A stretch of 64,000 bases of DNA from Paraburkholderia kururiensis (GTDB lineage Bacteria > Pseudomonadota > Gammaproteobacteria > Burkholderiales > Burkholderiaceae): contig NZ_CP139965.1 in assembly GCF_034424375.1 (NCBI RefSeq), forward strand, positions 2,790,001 to 2,854,000, read 5' to 3'. A program made the position numbers and the translations under genes. Under the pieces are notes generated by a model. That model worked only from the letters and a program-made list of their open reading frames with translations. It searched no databases and was not told where the DNA came from. Below, one piece after another: positions 42,188 through 51,789 of this stretch. Every line of letters begins with the position of its first letter. Position 1 is the stretch's first letter.

Positions 42188-43057
42188 ATGAAGAACGTTC
42201 TCAGCATCCAGCCCCACGTCGTCTTCGGACACGCCGGCAACAGCGCGGCCGTGTTTCCGATGCGGCGGCTCGGCGTGAACGTCTGGCCGCTCAACACCGT
42301 GCAGTTTTCGAATCACACGCAGTACGGCCACTGGACCGGCAGCGTTATCGACCCGCCGCAGATGCAGGACCTCGTGGAAGGCATCGGCGCCATCGGCATG
42401 CTGCCGCGCTGCGACGCCGTGCTCTCCGGTTATCTCGGCACGCCGGGGCAGGCCGAAGCCGTGCTCGAGATCGTGCGGCTCGTGAAGGCCGTCAATCCGC
42501 GTGCGCTCTATTTCTGCGATCCCGTCATGAGCGCGAGCGCGGGCAGCGAGCCGGATGCCGGCATGGCCGCCTTCATCGCCGAACACATGCCTGCCGTGGC
42601 CGACGTGCTGCTGCCCAACCATGCCGAACTGCAACGCCTCGTGGGCCGCGAACTCGAAACCGCCGACGAAGCCGTCGCGGCCTGCCGCGAACTGATCGAG
42701 CGCGGACCGAAGACGGTGTTCGTCAAACAACTGCTCGACCGCAACAGTCCCGCGGATACCTACAGCATGCTCGTCGTGACCGCGCGCGAAGCGTGGGTCG
42801 GCCAGCGTCCGCTTTATCCGTTCGCGCGGCAGCCCGTGGGCGTGGGCGACCTGACGAGCGCCGTGTTCGTGGCGTGCCTCATGAACGGCAACACGTTGCG
42901 CGTGGCGTTCGAGCACACGCTCGCCGCCGTCAACGCCGTGATGCGCGAGACCTGGGACGCAGGCCGCTACGAACTCGAACTCGTGGCCGCCCAGAACGAG
43001 ATCGCGCAGCCGCGCGACTGGTTCGAAGCGTGGCGGGCCGATGCGCTGAACGGTTGA
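42188..43057 (+). CDS. pdxY: Pyridoxal kinase PdxY
   Basis: A ribokinase-fold enzyme of 289 residues that phosphorylates pyridoxal in the vitamin B6 salvage pathway. It opens MKNVLSIQPHVVFGHAGNSA, with FPMRRLGVNVWPLNTVQFSN and HTQYGHWTG, the PdxY hallmarks. YFCDPVMSASAG and the anion-hole/catalytic segment PVGVGDLTSAVFVA are present. The expected length is 286-289, which fixes the ATG at 42188. Confidence 0.94.
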   Translation: MKNVLSIQPHVVFGHAGNSAAVFPMRRLGVNVWPLNTVQFSNHTQYGHWTGSVIDPPQMQDLVEGIGAIGMLPRCDAVLSGYLGTPGQAEAVLEIVRLVKAVNPRALYFCDPVMSASAGSEPDAGMAAFIAEHMPAVADVLLPNHAELQRLVGRELETADEAVAACRELIERGPKTVFVKQLLDRNSPADTYSMLVVTAREAWVGQRPLYPFARQPVGVGDLTSAVFVACLMNGNTLRVAFEHTLAAVNAVMRETWDAGRYELELVAAQNEIAQPRDWFEAWRADALNG

Positions 43058-43226
43058 GCGGCACACGCGCAGGCATTCAGGCGGACCGCCTATAATGCGG
43101 GCCCACGCGCCTCAAGCGATCCAGGTAGTCCAGGCGGTCCATACGCGTTCCCCACGCGCTCCACCGCGGCATCGCGCGCGCACTTCACCCTTGCCCAGCT
43201 TCACGCATCAAAAGACGAGATTCACG

Positions 43227-43688
43227 ATGAGCCATCCCATCCGCAGCGAACAGGAAGAGTATTTCGAGCAGTTGTGTCTGAACGTGGACGCGGGCGAAAC
43301 GCACGAGCAGGAGGCGATCGAATACTTCGAGAGCCAGATGGAGAGCGACGATTTCGACGCCGCGCAGTGGCTCGATATCGCGCTCTATCACGCGCCCGAC
43401 GTGGCGCGCGGCATCATCGATTTCGTTGCCGAAGAGGACCGCGCACGCAGCGACATCGCCGCCGTGATCGCGGAAAACCTCGACATCGCGTATGGCGACG
43501 ACGACTGCGAGCGGTTCGCCGCGACGCTGCGCTTCGCGCTCGCCAACGGCGTGGCCGTCGATCTCGACATGGTGCTCGACGGCTGCCAGCGCGCGCTCGA
43601 CGACCTCGACACCTGGGCCTCCGACGACACGAAAGAGCCGCTCGTGCGTCTGCACGAAACGCTGCTCGAGCTGCAAGCCGAGCGCTGA
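43227..43688 (+). CDS. Small acidic hypothetical protein
   Basis: A 153-residue cytoplasmic protein, strongly acidic and mostly helical, with no signal peptide or membrane segment. I do not recognise a family. Conserved-looking blocks are SEQEEYFEQLCLNVDAGET, AQWLDIALYHAPDVARGIID and LDDLDTWASDDTKEPLVRLH. The ATG at 43227 is the first start consistent with codon use; the open frame from 43095 is unlikely to be translated from its beginning. A helical repeat or adaptor-like role is conceivable but not shown. Confidence 0.72.
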   Translation: MSHPIRSEQEEYFEQLCLNVDAGETHEQEAIEYFESQMESDDFDAAQWLDIALYHAPDVARGIIDFVAEEDRARSDIAAVIAENLDIAYGDDDCERFAATLRFALANGVAVDLDMVLDGCQRALDDLDTWASDDTKEPLVRLHETLLELQAER

Positions 43689-44172
43689 AATCGTCATGCT
43701 ATTGGGCGGCTAGCGACGCGGCGGCGTGCGCCGCTGTGTCGCACCGCTCGCATCACTTCTTCCGCCGCTCCTTCGCCGGCACCACGCCTTTAGATATACG
43801 CTTCCCGCGCCGCCTGCAACGCCGCGCCGGACGCCTTTCCTTCCCGCGTTCCTGCGCCCTCGCGCGCTGTGCCGAAATGCGCAGCCAAAACGAGGGCTTC
43901 GACCAAGACGCGAACAATTTGGCTTCCTATATTCGTGCCAGACTGCCAGCCAGGCACCGGCGACGAGACCACACGCACGGCGAACGCAAACGCCACATCG
44001 CTTCGCTCCCCCAGGGGACGTCTGGATAACACCGCCCGTGTCGGGCTGGCAGACTGCCTGCGCGCACCGCATGAACGCGACGTGCCGCGACGCCTCAGGG
44101 GGGCGCCGCGCATGCGGCCCGGCGCAGTTGCAATCGCGTCTTTCACGAACCGCCGACAAGAAGGAGCACAAC
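43689..44172. other. Leader region of the branched-chain amino acid binding-protein gene
   Basis: About 480 bases upstream of the binding-protein gene. The stretch around 43910-43945 (acaatttggcttcctatatt) has promoter-like A/T content. AAGGAG at 44161-44166 fixes the downstream start. No riboswitch or attenuator could be recognised. Confidence 0.4.
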
Positions 44173-45318
44173 ATGAGTCTTCGCAAGACCCTCCAACCCT
44201 TCGCCGTGCTGCTGGGCGCGCTTGCGATGTCGCCGCTCGCGGCGCATGCGCAGGACGTCGACGTCAAGATCGGCTTCGCAGCGCCGCTCACGGGCGCCAA
44301 CGCCGGCTACGGCAAGGACCTGCAGAACGGCGTGCAACTCGCGCTCGACGAAGCCAACGCGCAGAAGATCAAGATCGGCGACAAGGTCGCGCACTTCGTG
44401 CTCGTGGCCGAAGACGACCAGGCCGACCCGCGCATCGGCGTGCAGGCTGCACAGAAGCTGGTGGACCAGAACGTGTCCGCGGTGGTGGGCCACTTCAACT
44501 CGGGCACCACGATTCCGGCCTCGCGCATCTACGAGGGCGCCGGCATTCCGATGATCGACCCGGCCGCCACCAACCCGACCATCGTGAGCCAGGGCTTCGC
44601 CAACGCGTTCATGGTGATCTCCACCGACGCGCAGAACGCCGGCACCGCGGGCGCCTACGCCGTCGAGGTGACGAAGGCCAAACGCATCGCGATTCTCGAC
44701 GACCGCACGGCCTTCGGCCAGGGCGAGGCCGACGAATTCGAGAAAGCCGTGAAGGCGAAGGGCGGCACGATCGTCGCGCACGAGTACACGAACAACCAGG
44801 CCGTGGACTTCCGCACGCAGCTCACCAAGATCAAGTCGACGGACGCCGATCTGCTGTTCTTCGGCGGTCTCGACACGCAGGCGGCGTCGGTCGCCAAGCA
44901 GATGAAGCAGCTCGGCCTGCGCGCGCAGCTCGTGGGCGGCGGCGGCGTGATGGACCCCGAGTTCATCAAGCTCGCGGGCGACGCGGCCGAAGGCGTGATG
45001 GCCTGGGAATACGGCCGTCCGCTCGCGGCACTGCCCGGCGGCAAGGACTTCTCGCAGAAGTTCAAGAAGCGCTTCGGCGTCGACATCCTCTCGTATGCGC
45101 CGTTCGGCTATGACGCGGCATGGGCCGCCATCAAGGCGATGGAAGCAGCGAAGTCGACCTCGCCAAACGCCTATCGCGCCACGCTCAAGAACATCAGCTT
45201 CGACGGCGTGACGGGCCACATCGCGTTCGAGAGCACGGGCGCGCTGAAGCACGGCTCGTCCACGATGTACCAGGTGAAGAACGGTGCGTGGGTGACGGTC
45301 GTGACCAAGGGCAGTTGA
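44173..45318 (+). CDS. Branched-chain amino acid ABC transporter substrate-binding protein (LivK type)
   Basis: A 381-residue periplasmic binding protein of the LivJ/LivK family. A signal peptide ends PLAAHA. The mature part opens VDVKIGFAAPLTGANAGYGK and contains VSAVVGHFNSGTTIPASRIY, DPAATNPTI and AILDDRTAFGQGEADEFEKA. The AAGGAG site six bases before the ATG is strong. Permease and ATPase genes are not adjacent, so this is an orphan binding protein that may serve a transporter encoded elsewhere. Leucine, isoleucine, valine or related amino acids are likely ligands. Confidence 0.93.
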   Translation: MSLRKTLQPFAVLLGALAMSPLAAHAQDVDVKIGFAAPLTGANAGYGKDLQNGVQLALDEANAQKIKIGDKVAHFVLVAEDDQADPRIGVQAAQKLVDQNVSAVVGHFNSGTTIPASRIYEGAGIPMIDPAATNPTIVSQGFANAFMVISTDAQNAGTAGAYAVEVTKAKRIAILDDRTAFGQGEADEFEKAVKAKGGTIVAHEYTNNQAVDFRTQLTKIKSTDADLLFFGGLDTQAASVAKQMKQLGLRAQLVGGGGVMDPEFIKLAGDAAEGVMAWEYGRPLAALPGGKDFSQKFKKRFGVDILSYAPFGYDAAWAAIKAMEAAKSTSPNAYRATLKNISFDGVTGHIAFESTGALKHGSSTMYQVKNGAWVTVVTKGS

Positions 45319-45827
45319 TCGACTGATTCTGCTCGCTGCCGTCCCCATCACGGCAGTTCCCATCAGACAAAACGGGCGGCCCGGTTCACGAGCCGCCCGT
45401 TTTTTTGCGCCATGGACGTCGGCGGTTCGCCGCGTTCCTTCCTCCGGACTCGTTTCTTACCACTTCTTGCAAAACCGTGGCGGATTTGCAGGCCGAAGGG
45501 CCGCTGCCACGGCTTTTGCGCGCCGCAATACGCCGATTAGAACGCCTCTTCGGTGTCCCCCTTCCCCTTGAGCCGCCTTGCGTTGCGCACGCCGCGCACG
45601 CGCTCGTGCCATGCGTGGCACACCGATTGCGCTTTTGCCGCCGTCCAAACGATGTTCGTCGAGTAGCGCTTGCGCAGTCTTACGCGCGACGGACAACAGG
45701 GATAAGAACGCGCGCCGTCCCTTTGCGATGCTGCCGCGAGGCGACATGCGTGCCTATGCACGCAGCCCCGGCAGCGACGGCCGCACGACAAACATGGGCA
45801 GCTCGCCCTCTTCGATGAGGTGACAAC
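45319..45827. other. Intergenic region after the binding-protein gene
   Basis: About 510 bases. It begins with a strong terminator and then carries no supported gene before the DUF4397 lipoprotein. The plus-strand frame at 45405-45818 looks random. Confidence 0.5.
45369..45406 (+). terminator. Strong intrinsic terminator
   Basis: A perfect 10-bp G/C-rich stem, aacgggcggc at 45371-45380 with gccgcccgtt at 45392-45401, extendable by two A-T pairs, closes an 11-base loop. It is followed by a run of T. It stands 50 bases after the binding-protein stop codon. Confidence 0.92.
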
Positions 45828-46613
45828 ATGAAGGCATTTCGTACGTTGGGTTCGATCGCGGCCGTGGCGGCGCTCGTCGCCGCATGCGGCGGCAGCGGTC
45901 ACGACGTGGGCAAGGAACTGGGCCTGCAAAACCCCGAGGTCCATTTCGTGCACGCCATTGCAGGCGGGCCGACTGTCGACTTCCTCGTGAACGGCAGTCC
46001 GTTGCAGACCGGCATCTCGTACAAGCAGGTCACGAATTTCGCGAACATCAATACGGGCGCAACGGCGGTGGCCTATGCGAACACGGGTTCGACGACCGCG
46101 CTCGCGAGCGGCAACTTCCCCGACGTCGCCAAGGGTCACGAGTACACCGTGCTCGCGCTGCCCGGACTCGCCGCGCCGGACATCGGCCTGATCGACGACC
46201 CGTTCGACAAGGGCCTGCTCTCCAACGACGCCCGCGTGCGCGCCTTCAACGCCACGGCCAACGCGCAGAACGTGGACCTCTACATCGTGCCGCCCAACAC
46301 CGACATCAACACCGTGAGCCCGACGATGGCCGGCGTGTCGTTCAAGAACGCGGCGCCGGCAAGCGGCCAGGACTCCATCTATCTCTCGGGCGGCAACTAC
46401 GTCGCCATCGCGACCACGGCGGGCAGCAAGACACCGATCTTCCAGTCCTCCACCTTCAGCCTCGCCAACAACGCCGACTGGCTCATCACCACCGTGCCCG
46501 TTGCCGGCGTACTGAGCCAGCTGGCGCCGAACCAGATCCATCTGCTGGTTGCGCAAGGCGGCAACACCACCACGCCGGCGCTGGAACTGACCAATACGCT
46601 GACGGGTTCATGA
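45828..46613 (+). CDS. DUF4397 domain lipoprotein
   Basis: A 261-residue lipoprotein. The signal peptide ends LVAAC, with the lipidated Cys at 20, and the ATG is preceded by gatgaggtgac. The mature part has two units of the DUF4397 beta-rich pattern: VHFVHAIAGGPTVDFLVNGS and VRAFNATANAQNVDLYIVPP. YTVLALPG lies between them. The family is surface or periplasmic and functionally uncharacterised. It is a stand-alone gene convergent with the transglutaminase-like gene. Confidence 0.88.
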   Translation: MKAFRTLGSIAAVAALVAACGGSGHDVGKELGLQNPEVHFVHAIAGGPTVDFLVNGSPLQTGISYKQVTNFANINTGATAVAYANTGSTTALASGNFPDVAKGHEYTVLALPGLAAPDIGLIDDPFDKGLLSNDARVRAFNATANAQNVDLYIVPPNTDINTVSPTMAGVSFKNAAPASGQDSIYLSGGNYVAIATTAGSKTPIFQSSTFSLANNADWLITTVPVAGVLSQLAPNQIHLLVAQGGNTTTPALELTNTLTGS

Positions 46614-46680
46614 GCGTGGATTCATAAGCGCACGTTGATGAGCGCAGGTTCATGAGCAGACTCGTCCGGCCTGCGCCGTC

Positions 46681-48657
46681 TCAACGCGGCGTGTGAGCCG
46701 CACCGCCCTCTTTCGCGCGCACCACGATCTGCGAGAGCGCGTCGCGTTCGATCGCGACGAGCGAGGCGCGCATCGCGTCGAACGCTTCGGGCGTGCAGAG
46801 TTGTTGCCCGAAGTGCGTATGCAGCCGCCGATCGATCTGCAGCGTCTGCGACGCCGCGTCGAACACGTAGTGCGAGGCGTAGTCGACGAAGCGGTCGTGC
46901 ACCTCTGTATCGGTGGGCAGGTCTTCGACGCGCACCGTGCGCGGCAGCGCGATCTGCGCGGTCTCGTCGAAATCGCCGTCGATGCAAACGAACGGCTGCG
47001 TGCGTCGCGGCACGGAAAGCCACGCCTGAAGCTGGCTCGCGATGCCGCCCGCGAGGCTCGATAGCGCGGGCATCGCGGTGGTGCCCGCGGGCCAGACGGC
47101 GTGTTCGATCGTGCCCGTCGTCGTCGTGGCGAAGGGGCCGTCCGTGGGCGCGAGGGGCGCCGTGCGGATTTTCGCCGTGCCCGTGAGCCCCGTTTGCCGC
47201 AGACGGTCCGCGGCGATCTGCTGGGCGCGCTGGCGCGTGGCGCGGCGGAACACGTTGCGCTCCAGTTCGGCGCTCACGCCGTCGTCTTCCACGTGGTACG
47301 CGTAGGCCGCGTTGCCGTCCATACTCACCTCGATCGTGAGGTGCACGCTGCGGGTGCGCGCCTGCGTGGCGGGCGTGCGCGTGAGCACGCCTTCGTCCAC
47401 GAGCAGCGCGGGCCGGTCCATCACGATGGAAGGCAGATAGCCGAACGCCGTGCCGCCCGCCGTGGTATCGGCGAACAGCTGTAATTCAGGTATCCATACG
47501 ATTACGTGATTGATCGCGCCCGCCCCGTAGCCCGGCACAGAAGGCAGCGTATAGACGGTCCCCAGACCGATCAGCGCGGGCTCGGCGCGAATGCCCGCCG
47601 CGGCGAGCAGCGCAGTGAACACGGCGACGTGGTCCTTGCAGTCGCCGTAGCGGTTGCGCAAGACGTCCGTCACGCGATGCGGCACCGTCGCCGTCTCGCC
47701 CAGAAAGAGCGCCACGTAGCGAATGTTGAAGCGCACCCAGTCGTAGATGGCACGCGCCTTTTCGCGCGGCGTGGTTGCATGCGCGGTGAGCGCCGCGGCC
47801 AGCGCGGCCACCTGCGGATCGGTCGCCGTAGGGTCCGCGGCGGCATCGCGGTAGAGCGCGGCGAACGACGCGTAATCGCGCACCGTCGAGACCATCAGGC
47901 GGTCGCCCCAGGTGACGTAGCCCGCCGCGCCCGCCTCCTGCGGCGCGTAGGGACCGTGGCGATACTCGAACGTGTAGCGGGTGCGGCCGTTCGCGGTGAC
48001 GGGCGTGAGCGCGACGTAGCCGCGTGCGTCCGCGTAGAGCGGCACGTCGGCGGGCAAGTCGTAGATGAGCTGCTGGAATTCGACGGGGCCGCCCGTGGGC
48101 TCCACGAAGTACGCGAAGGTTGCGCCGGTCCGCGGCGCGACGCGCGTTTTGCGGAACGCCAGATGCACGCGCGCGCCGGGCTGCACGCCCGGAAAGATCA
48201 CGGTGCGCAGCACGCCGTCTTCGAAGGTGGGTGCGCCCGAGGAACGCGGCTCCTGCACGTCGCGTATGCCTTCGGGCTCCACGCGCCGAACGGTGCCGTC
48301 GGGCTCGATGGTTTCGGCCGCGAGCAGCGCCACGCGCTCCGTGTCCTTGTTGAACCAGACGTAACGCTGCGCGATTTCATCGACGCCCGCGTTCGTGTTC
48401 GCGCGCAGCACGGTGTCGTCGTGCTCTTCCACGGAGCCGTCTTGCTGGACGACGAAGAGATGCACGTCGCGCTCGACGGTGGAAGGCGGCACGTCTTCGG
48501 ACTCGGCCTCGGAAGCGGCCTGCGCTGGCGGGATCATGAGCAGGGTGAGCATGAGGACGGCAAGCATGCGGGCGAACAGCCCCGCAAAACGCGGCACAGA
48601 CGCGATGCCGGTGCGAGGCTGTCCGGCCGCATGCAGCATCGGCAGCATGGCGTTCAT
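46681..48657 (-). CDS. DUF3857/transglutaminase-like secreted protein
   Basis: A 658-residue protein. An N-terminal hydrophobic segment MLAVLMLTLLMIPPAQA is a signal peptide or anchor. A DUF3857-type beta domain follows (about 60-270), then a transglutaminase-like core with the triad Cys340 (NRYGDCKDHV), His384 (AINHVIVW) and Asp397 (FADTTAG). All three are present, so peptidase or crosslinking chemistry is possible. Residues after 420 form a further domain with no known motif. The ATG at 48657 overlaps the AraC stop by four bases (ATGA), so translation is coupled. Substrate unknown. Confidence 0.88.
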   Translation of the reverse strand: MNAMLPMLHAAGQPRTGIASVPRFAGLFARMLAVLMLTLLMIPPAQAASEAESEDVPPSTVERDVHLFVVQQDGSVEEHDDTVLRANTNAGVDEIAQRYVWFNKDTERVALLAAETIEPDGTVRRVEPEGIRDVQEPRSSGAPTFEDGVLRTVIFPGVQPGARVHLAFRKTRVAPRTGATFAYFVEPTGGPVEFQQLIYDLPADVPLYADARGYVALTPVTANGRTRYTFEYRHGPYAPQEAGAAGYVTWGDRLMVSTVRDYASFAALYRDAAADPTATDPQVAALAAALTAHATTPREKARAIYDWVRFNIRYVALFLGETATVPHRVTDVLRNRYGDCKDHVAVFTALLAAAGIRAEPALIGLGTVYTLPSVPGYGAGAINHVIVWIPELQLFADTTAGGTAFGYLPSIVMDRPALLVDEGVLTRTPATQARTRSVHLTIEVSMDGNAAYAYHVEDDGVSAELERNVFRRATRQRAQQIAADRLRQTGLTGTAKIRTAPLAPTDGPFATTTTGTIEHAVWPAGTTAMPALSSLAGGIASQLQAWLSVPRRTQPFVCIDGDFDETAQIALPRTVRVEDLPTDTEVHDRFVDYASHYVFDAASQTLQIDRRLHTHFGQQLCTPEAFDAMRASLVAIERDALSQIVVRAKEGGAAHTPR

Positions 48658-49622
48658 TCGCGCGGTGTCCCCGGGCGCTTGGCCGCGCTGAGGACACCGG
48701 ATCGACCCTGCGCTGCGGCACGCCACGCACGCGGGCTCATGCCGAATTCGGCGCGAAACGCGTGATTGAAGTTGGACACGTCGTTGAAGCCGCAATCGAG
48801 CGCGATATCGAGCACGGTCGTCTCGCCTGCATCATGGCGACGCAGACGCAGCGCGGCGGTCCGCAGACGCGTGCGCAGCACGTACTGATGCGGCGTCACG
48901 CCCGTCACCTGCGCGAACGTGCGCAGGAAGTAGAACTCGCTCACGCCGGCACAGGCGGCGAGCGTGGCGAGCGTGTGGTCATCGCCTGGCGTGTCTTCGA
49001 TGAGCCGCGCCGTCTGCGCCACACGCGACCACGCCGTTGCGGTATCGCACGAGGCATTCGACGCGGTGCGTCCCTTCTCGTGTTCGTTCATTACCGAGAG
49101 CGTGGCCGCCGCAAGCTGCACGGCGAGTTCGCTCCAGTCGGTCCTGGCCCCTCCGGCGGTACTGGCAGCACCCGCCATCGCACGCGCAACCAGCGGCGCG
49201 AGTCTGCGTGTGGGCGGCACGCGTGTGGCGCGAAACGCGAGGCCGCCGCTGCGCACACCGAGATCGGCGCCCAGCTGTTCGAACCATGCGGGCGAGTAAT
49301 GAAACGACAGGCAGCGGTCGCCGGCCGCGTGCCGGTGTCCGCATTCGAAGCAGGCGCCGGCGTTGCCGAGCATGAGCGAACCTGGCGTCATCAATTCGCG
49401 CCCCGCCTCACACCGGTAATCGAACGACCCCGCGGCCACGACCGCGATGCAGACGCTGCCGTGCCGCTCCTCGAACGGCTGGTCGCGCGGACCGAAGGTG
49501 CAGAGCACGTCGTCCACGCACCAGCCCTCGCCCGCCGCGAGAGGACGCGCCGTCGTGTGACCCGCCGCGCCGTCGCGTGTTCGCGTCGCCAGTGCCTGCT
49601 GCAGATCCACTGCAATTTTCAC
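48654..49622 (-). CDS. AraC-family transcriptional regulator
   Basis: A 322-residue regulator with an N-terminal cupin-like sensing domain (about 45-130) and a C-terminal AraC DNA-binding domain. The second helix-turn-helix is clear: TTVLDIALDCGFNDVSNFNH, then FRAEFGMSPRAWR. The first is HTLATLAACAGVSEFYFLRT. I chose a GTG at 49622 because GGGGGA stands seven bases upstream; GTG at 49664 is an alternative. The gene overlaps the transglutaminase-like gene and may regulate it, an idea from context only. Confidence 0.82.
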   Translation of the reverse strand: MKIAVDLQQALATRTRDGAAGHTTARPLAAGEGWCVDDVLCTFGPRDQPFEERHGSVCIAVVAAGSFDYRCEAGRELMTPGSLMLGNAGACFECGHRHAAGDRCLSFHYSPAWFEQLGADLGVRSGGLAFRATRVPPTRRLAPLVARAMAGAASTAGGARTDWSELAVQLAAATLSVMNEHEKGRTASNASCDTATAWSRVAQTARLIEDTPGDDHTLATLAACAGVSEFYFLRTFAQVTGVTPHQYVLRTRLRTAALRLRRHDAGETTVLDIALDCGFNDVSNFNHAFRAEFGMSPRAWRAAAQGRSGVLSAAKRPGTPRE

Positions 49623-49714
49623 CAGGAAGTCCCCCGCGAGGTCTCGTATCCTCGTTTTTAGCACATCGCTGTGGCCGGCGTGACGCGCCACACGCACCCT
49701 CGAGGAGGTTTCCG

Positions 49715-50329
49715 ATGAACCCGCAGATGGCCGGGGCCACGCGCCTCGATTCCGCTTCCCAGGCACCGGACCCGCTGCACGCCGACACCGCGCAAGGAGC
49801 ACTCTGGTCCGCGCTCGGCGCATCGGGCCGCGCCGCCGACATCGCCGCGAGCGACGACCTCTACGGCTGGCTCGCGGGCAGCTGGACATTGGAGGTGCTG
49901 CACTACCGCACCGACATGCGCGCCGCACCGATGAAGGCCGAGGCGCACTTCGCGTGGGTGCTGGACGGCCGCGCGATGCAGGACGTCTGGATCTTTCCCG
50001 CGCGAAGCGAATGGCAAGGCCGCACGCGCGGCGCGCAAGCCGAGGGGCCGCTCGGCTACGGCACGACGCTGCGCGTATGGGACCCCGCGTTGCGTGCGTG
50101 GCGCGTCACGTGGATCGATCCCGTGAGCGGCCAGCGCAGCGAACTGATCGGCAGGCGCGTGGGCGACGACATCGTGCAGATCGGCACGCGCGCGGACGGC
50201 ACGCCGATCCGCTGGAACTTCACTCACATCACGGCCAACACGTTTCGCTGGACCGGTACGTCGCTGGAAGCGGACGGCGTGACGTGGAAGGTGGGCGGAG
50301 ATTTCATCGCGACGCGCGTGCCAGCGTGA
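49715..50329 (+). CDS. Lipocalin-like (DUF1579-type) hypothetical protein
   Basis: A 204-residue protein with no signal peptide. GAGGAGG at 49703-49709 fixes the ATG at 49715. After an acidic/Ala-rich leader the sequence shows LYGWLAGSWTLEVLHYRTDM, HFAWVLDGRAMQDVWIFPAR and GTTLRVWDPALRAWRVTWID. That is the alternating pattern of a small lipid- or ligand-binding beta barrel similar to DUF1579. The ligand is unknown. It is transcribed divergently from the AraC gene, with a 92-base gap between start codons. Confidence 0.75.
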   Translation: MNPQMAGATRLDSASQAPDPLHADTAQGALWSALGASGRAADIAASDDLYGWLAGSWTLEVLHYRTDMRAAPMKAEAHFAWVLDGRAMQDVWIFPARSEWQGRTRGAQAEGPLGYGTTLRVWDPALRAWRVTWIDPVSGQRSELIGRRVGDDIVQIGTRADGTPIRWNFTHITANTFRWTGTSLEADGVTWKVGGDFIATRVPA

Positions 50330-50386
50330 AGGGTGGCCGGTGCTTCGAACGCATCGCTTCATTCGTCGGGCTGCCAGCCCATCGGT

Positions 50387-51628
50387 TCAATCACGCGCCT
50401 CGTCGATGGCTCGCAGCAGCGACACCGCAATGCCTTGCGCCGCGAGCCGAACCTCGTCGAGCGAAGGAAACGACGGCGCGATGCGCAGATGCGTATCGTG
50501 CGGATCGTGCCCATACGGAAACGCCGCGCCGGCCGGCGTGAGCACGAGCCCTGCATCTGCGGCGAGTGCAACCGTGCGTTTCGCCAGCCCATGCGGCGCG
50601 TAGAGGCTGATGAAGTAGCCGCCCGCAGGCCGCGTCCAGCTGATGCCGGGCACGCTGCCCAGCCGCTCGCCGAACACCTCGAGCACGGCATCGAACTTCG
50701 GTTGCAGCAGCGCCCGATGCTGTTCCATGAGCGCCTCCAGCGCCGCGCGGTCCGGCAGAAAGCGCACGTGGCGCAACTGGTTGAGCTTGTCCGGGCCGAT
50801 GGTGCGCACCGACGTGCAACGCTGCCACCACTCGACATTGCGCGGCGACGACGCCAGAAACGCCACGGCGCCGCCGCTGAACGTCACCTTCGAGAGCGAC
50901 GCGAACACGATCGCACGGTCGGGGTGGCCCGCTTCCGCGCAGGCGCGAAGCACGTCGAGCGTCTCGTGCTTCGTCTGCGTGAGATGGTGGACGCGATACG
51001 CGTCGTCCCAGAAGAGCCTGAAATCGGGCGCGGCCGGCATGGCGGCAAGACGCCGGATCGTCTCGTCCGACCAGATCGCACCGCTCGGGTTGCTGTAGAG
51101 CGGCATGCACCACATGCCCTTGATGGCGGGGTCGCGGCGAAGTTCGCGCTCCACCGCCTCCATGTCGGGACCGTCGTCTCGCATCGGCACACTGACCATG
51201 CGAATGCCGAGCGCCTCGCAGATCGCAAAGTGCCGGTCGTAGCCCGGCACGGGGCACAGAAACGCGACGTCGCCCTGCGCGCGCCACGGTGTCGAGCCTG
51301 CTGAACCTGTCGCACCTGCTGCACCGCTCGTGCCCCTCAGCATTGCGAAGGCGATCGCGTCGTACATGAGTTCGAGGCTCGAGTTGCCCGCCGCCACCAC
51401 CTGCGCTGCGGGCACGCCCAGCAACGCCGCGCCGAATTCACGCGCCTCGGGCAAGCCCAGCGCGTGTCCGTAATTGCGGCAATCGATGCCATCGCGCGAC
51501 AGCCAGCCTGCGCGCGGCGCGTCGTCCACCAGCGCCTGCGAAAGCGCAAGCTGCTCGGGCGCGGGCTTGCCGCGCGACATGTCGAGGCGCATTCCCCGTT
51601 GGCGAAACTCGTCGTAACTCATCGGCAT
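50387..51628 (-). CDS. PLP-dependent aminotransferase (MocR-like class I fold)
   Basis: A 413-residue fold-type I aminotransferase. It starts near MPMSYDEFRQRGMRLDMSRG; the ATG at 51628 has GGGAG nine bases upstream, while ATG 51622 and GTG 51658 are alternatives. Landmarks are CRNYGHALGLPEAREFGAAL, MPLYSNPSGAIWSDETI, FWDDAYRVHHLTQ and the PLP lysine in FASLSKVTFSGGAVAF. The pattern resembles aminotransferases of the MocR-associated/aspartate type (Pfam Aminotran_MocR). The likely substrates are dicarboxylic or aromatic amino acids, but these are not decided by sequence. It is divergent from the LysR gene. Confidence 0.86.
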   Translation of the reverse strand: MPMSYDEFRQRGMRLDMSRGKPAPEQLALSQALVDDAPRAGWLSRDGIDCRNYGHALGLPEAREFGAALLGVPAAQVVAAGNSSLELMYDAIAFAMLRGTSGAAGATGSAGSTPWRAQGDVAFLCPVPGYDRHFAICEALGIRMVSVPMRDDGPDMEAVERELRRDPAIKGMWCMPLYSNPSGAIWSDETIRRLAAMPAAPDFRLFWDDAYRVHHLTQTKHETLDVLRACAEAGHPDRAIVFASLSKVTFSGGAVAFLASSPRNVEWWQRCTSVRTIGPDKLNQLRHVRFLPDRAALEALMEQHRALLQPKFDAVLEVFGERLGSVPGISWTRPAGGYFISLYAPHGLAKRTVALAADAGLVLTPAGAAFPYGHDPHDTHLRIAPSFPSLDEVRLAAQGIAVSLLRAIDEARD

Positions 51629-51789
51629 TGCATCGGTCTCCCGCCGCGGCAGCGGCACGTTGTCAGAACCGGGCCAGTATGCAAGCCATGAGCGGGTTCA
51701 GGCAAACGCGTTATATTGAACGCCGCAATCAGCTTTTCTGATGGCAGCGTCAACGCCGTTTTCCGTCACTCAACCTCGATCTCCCCTTC

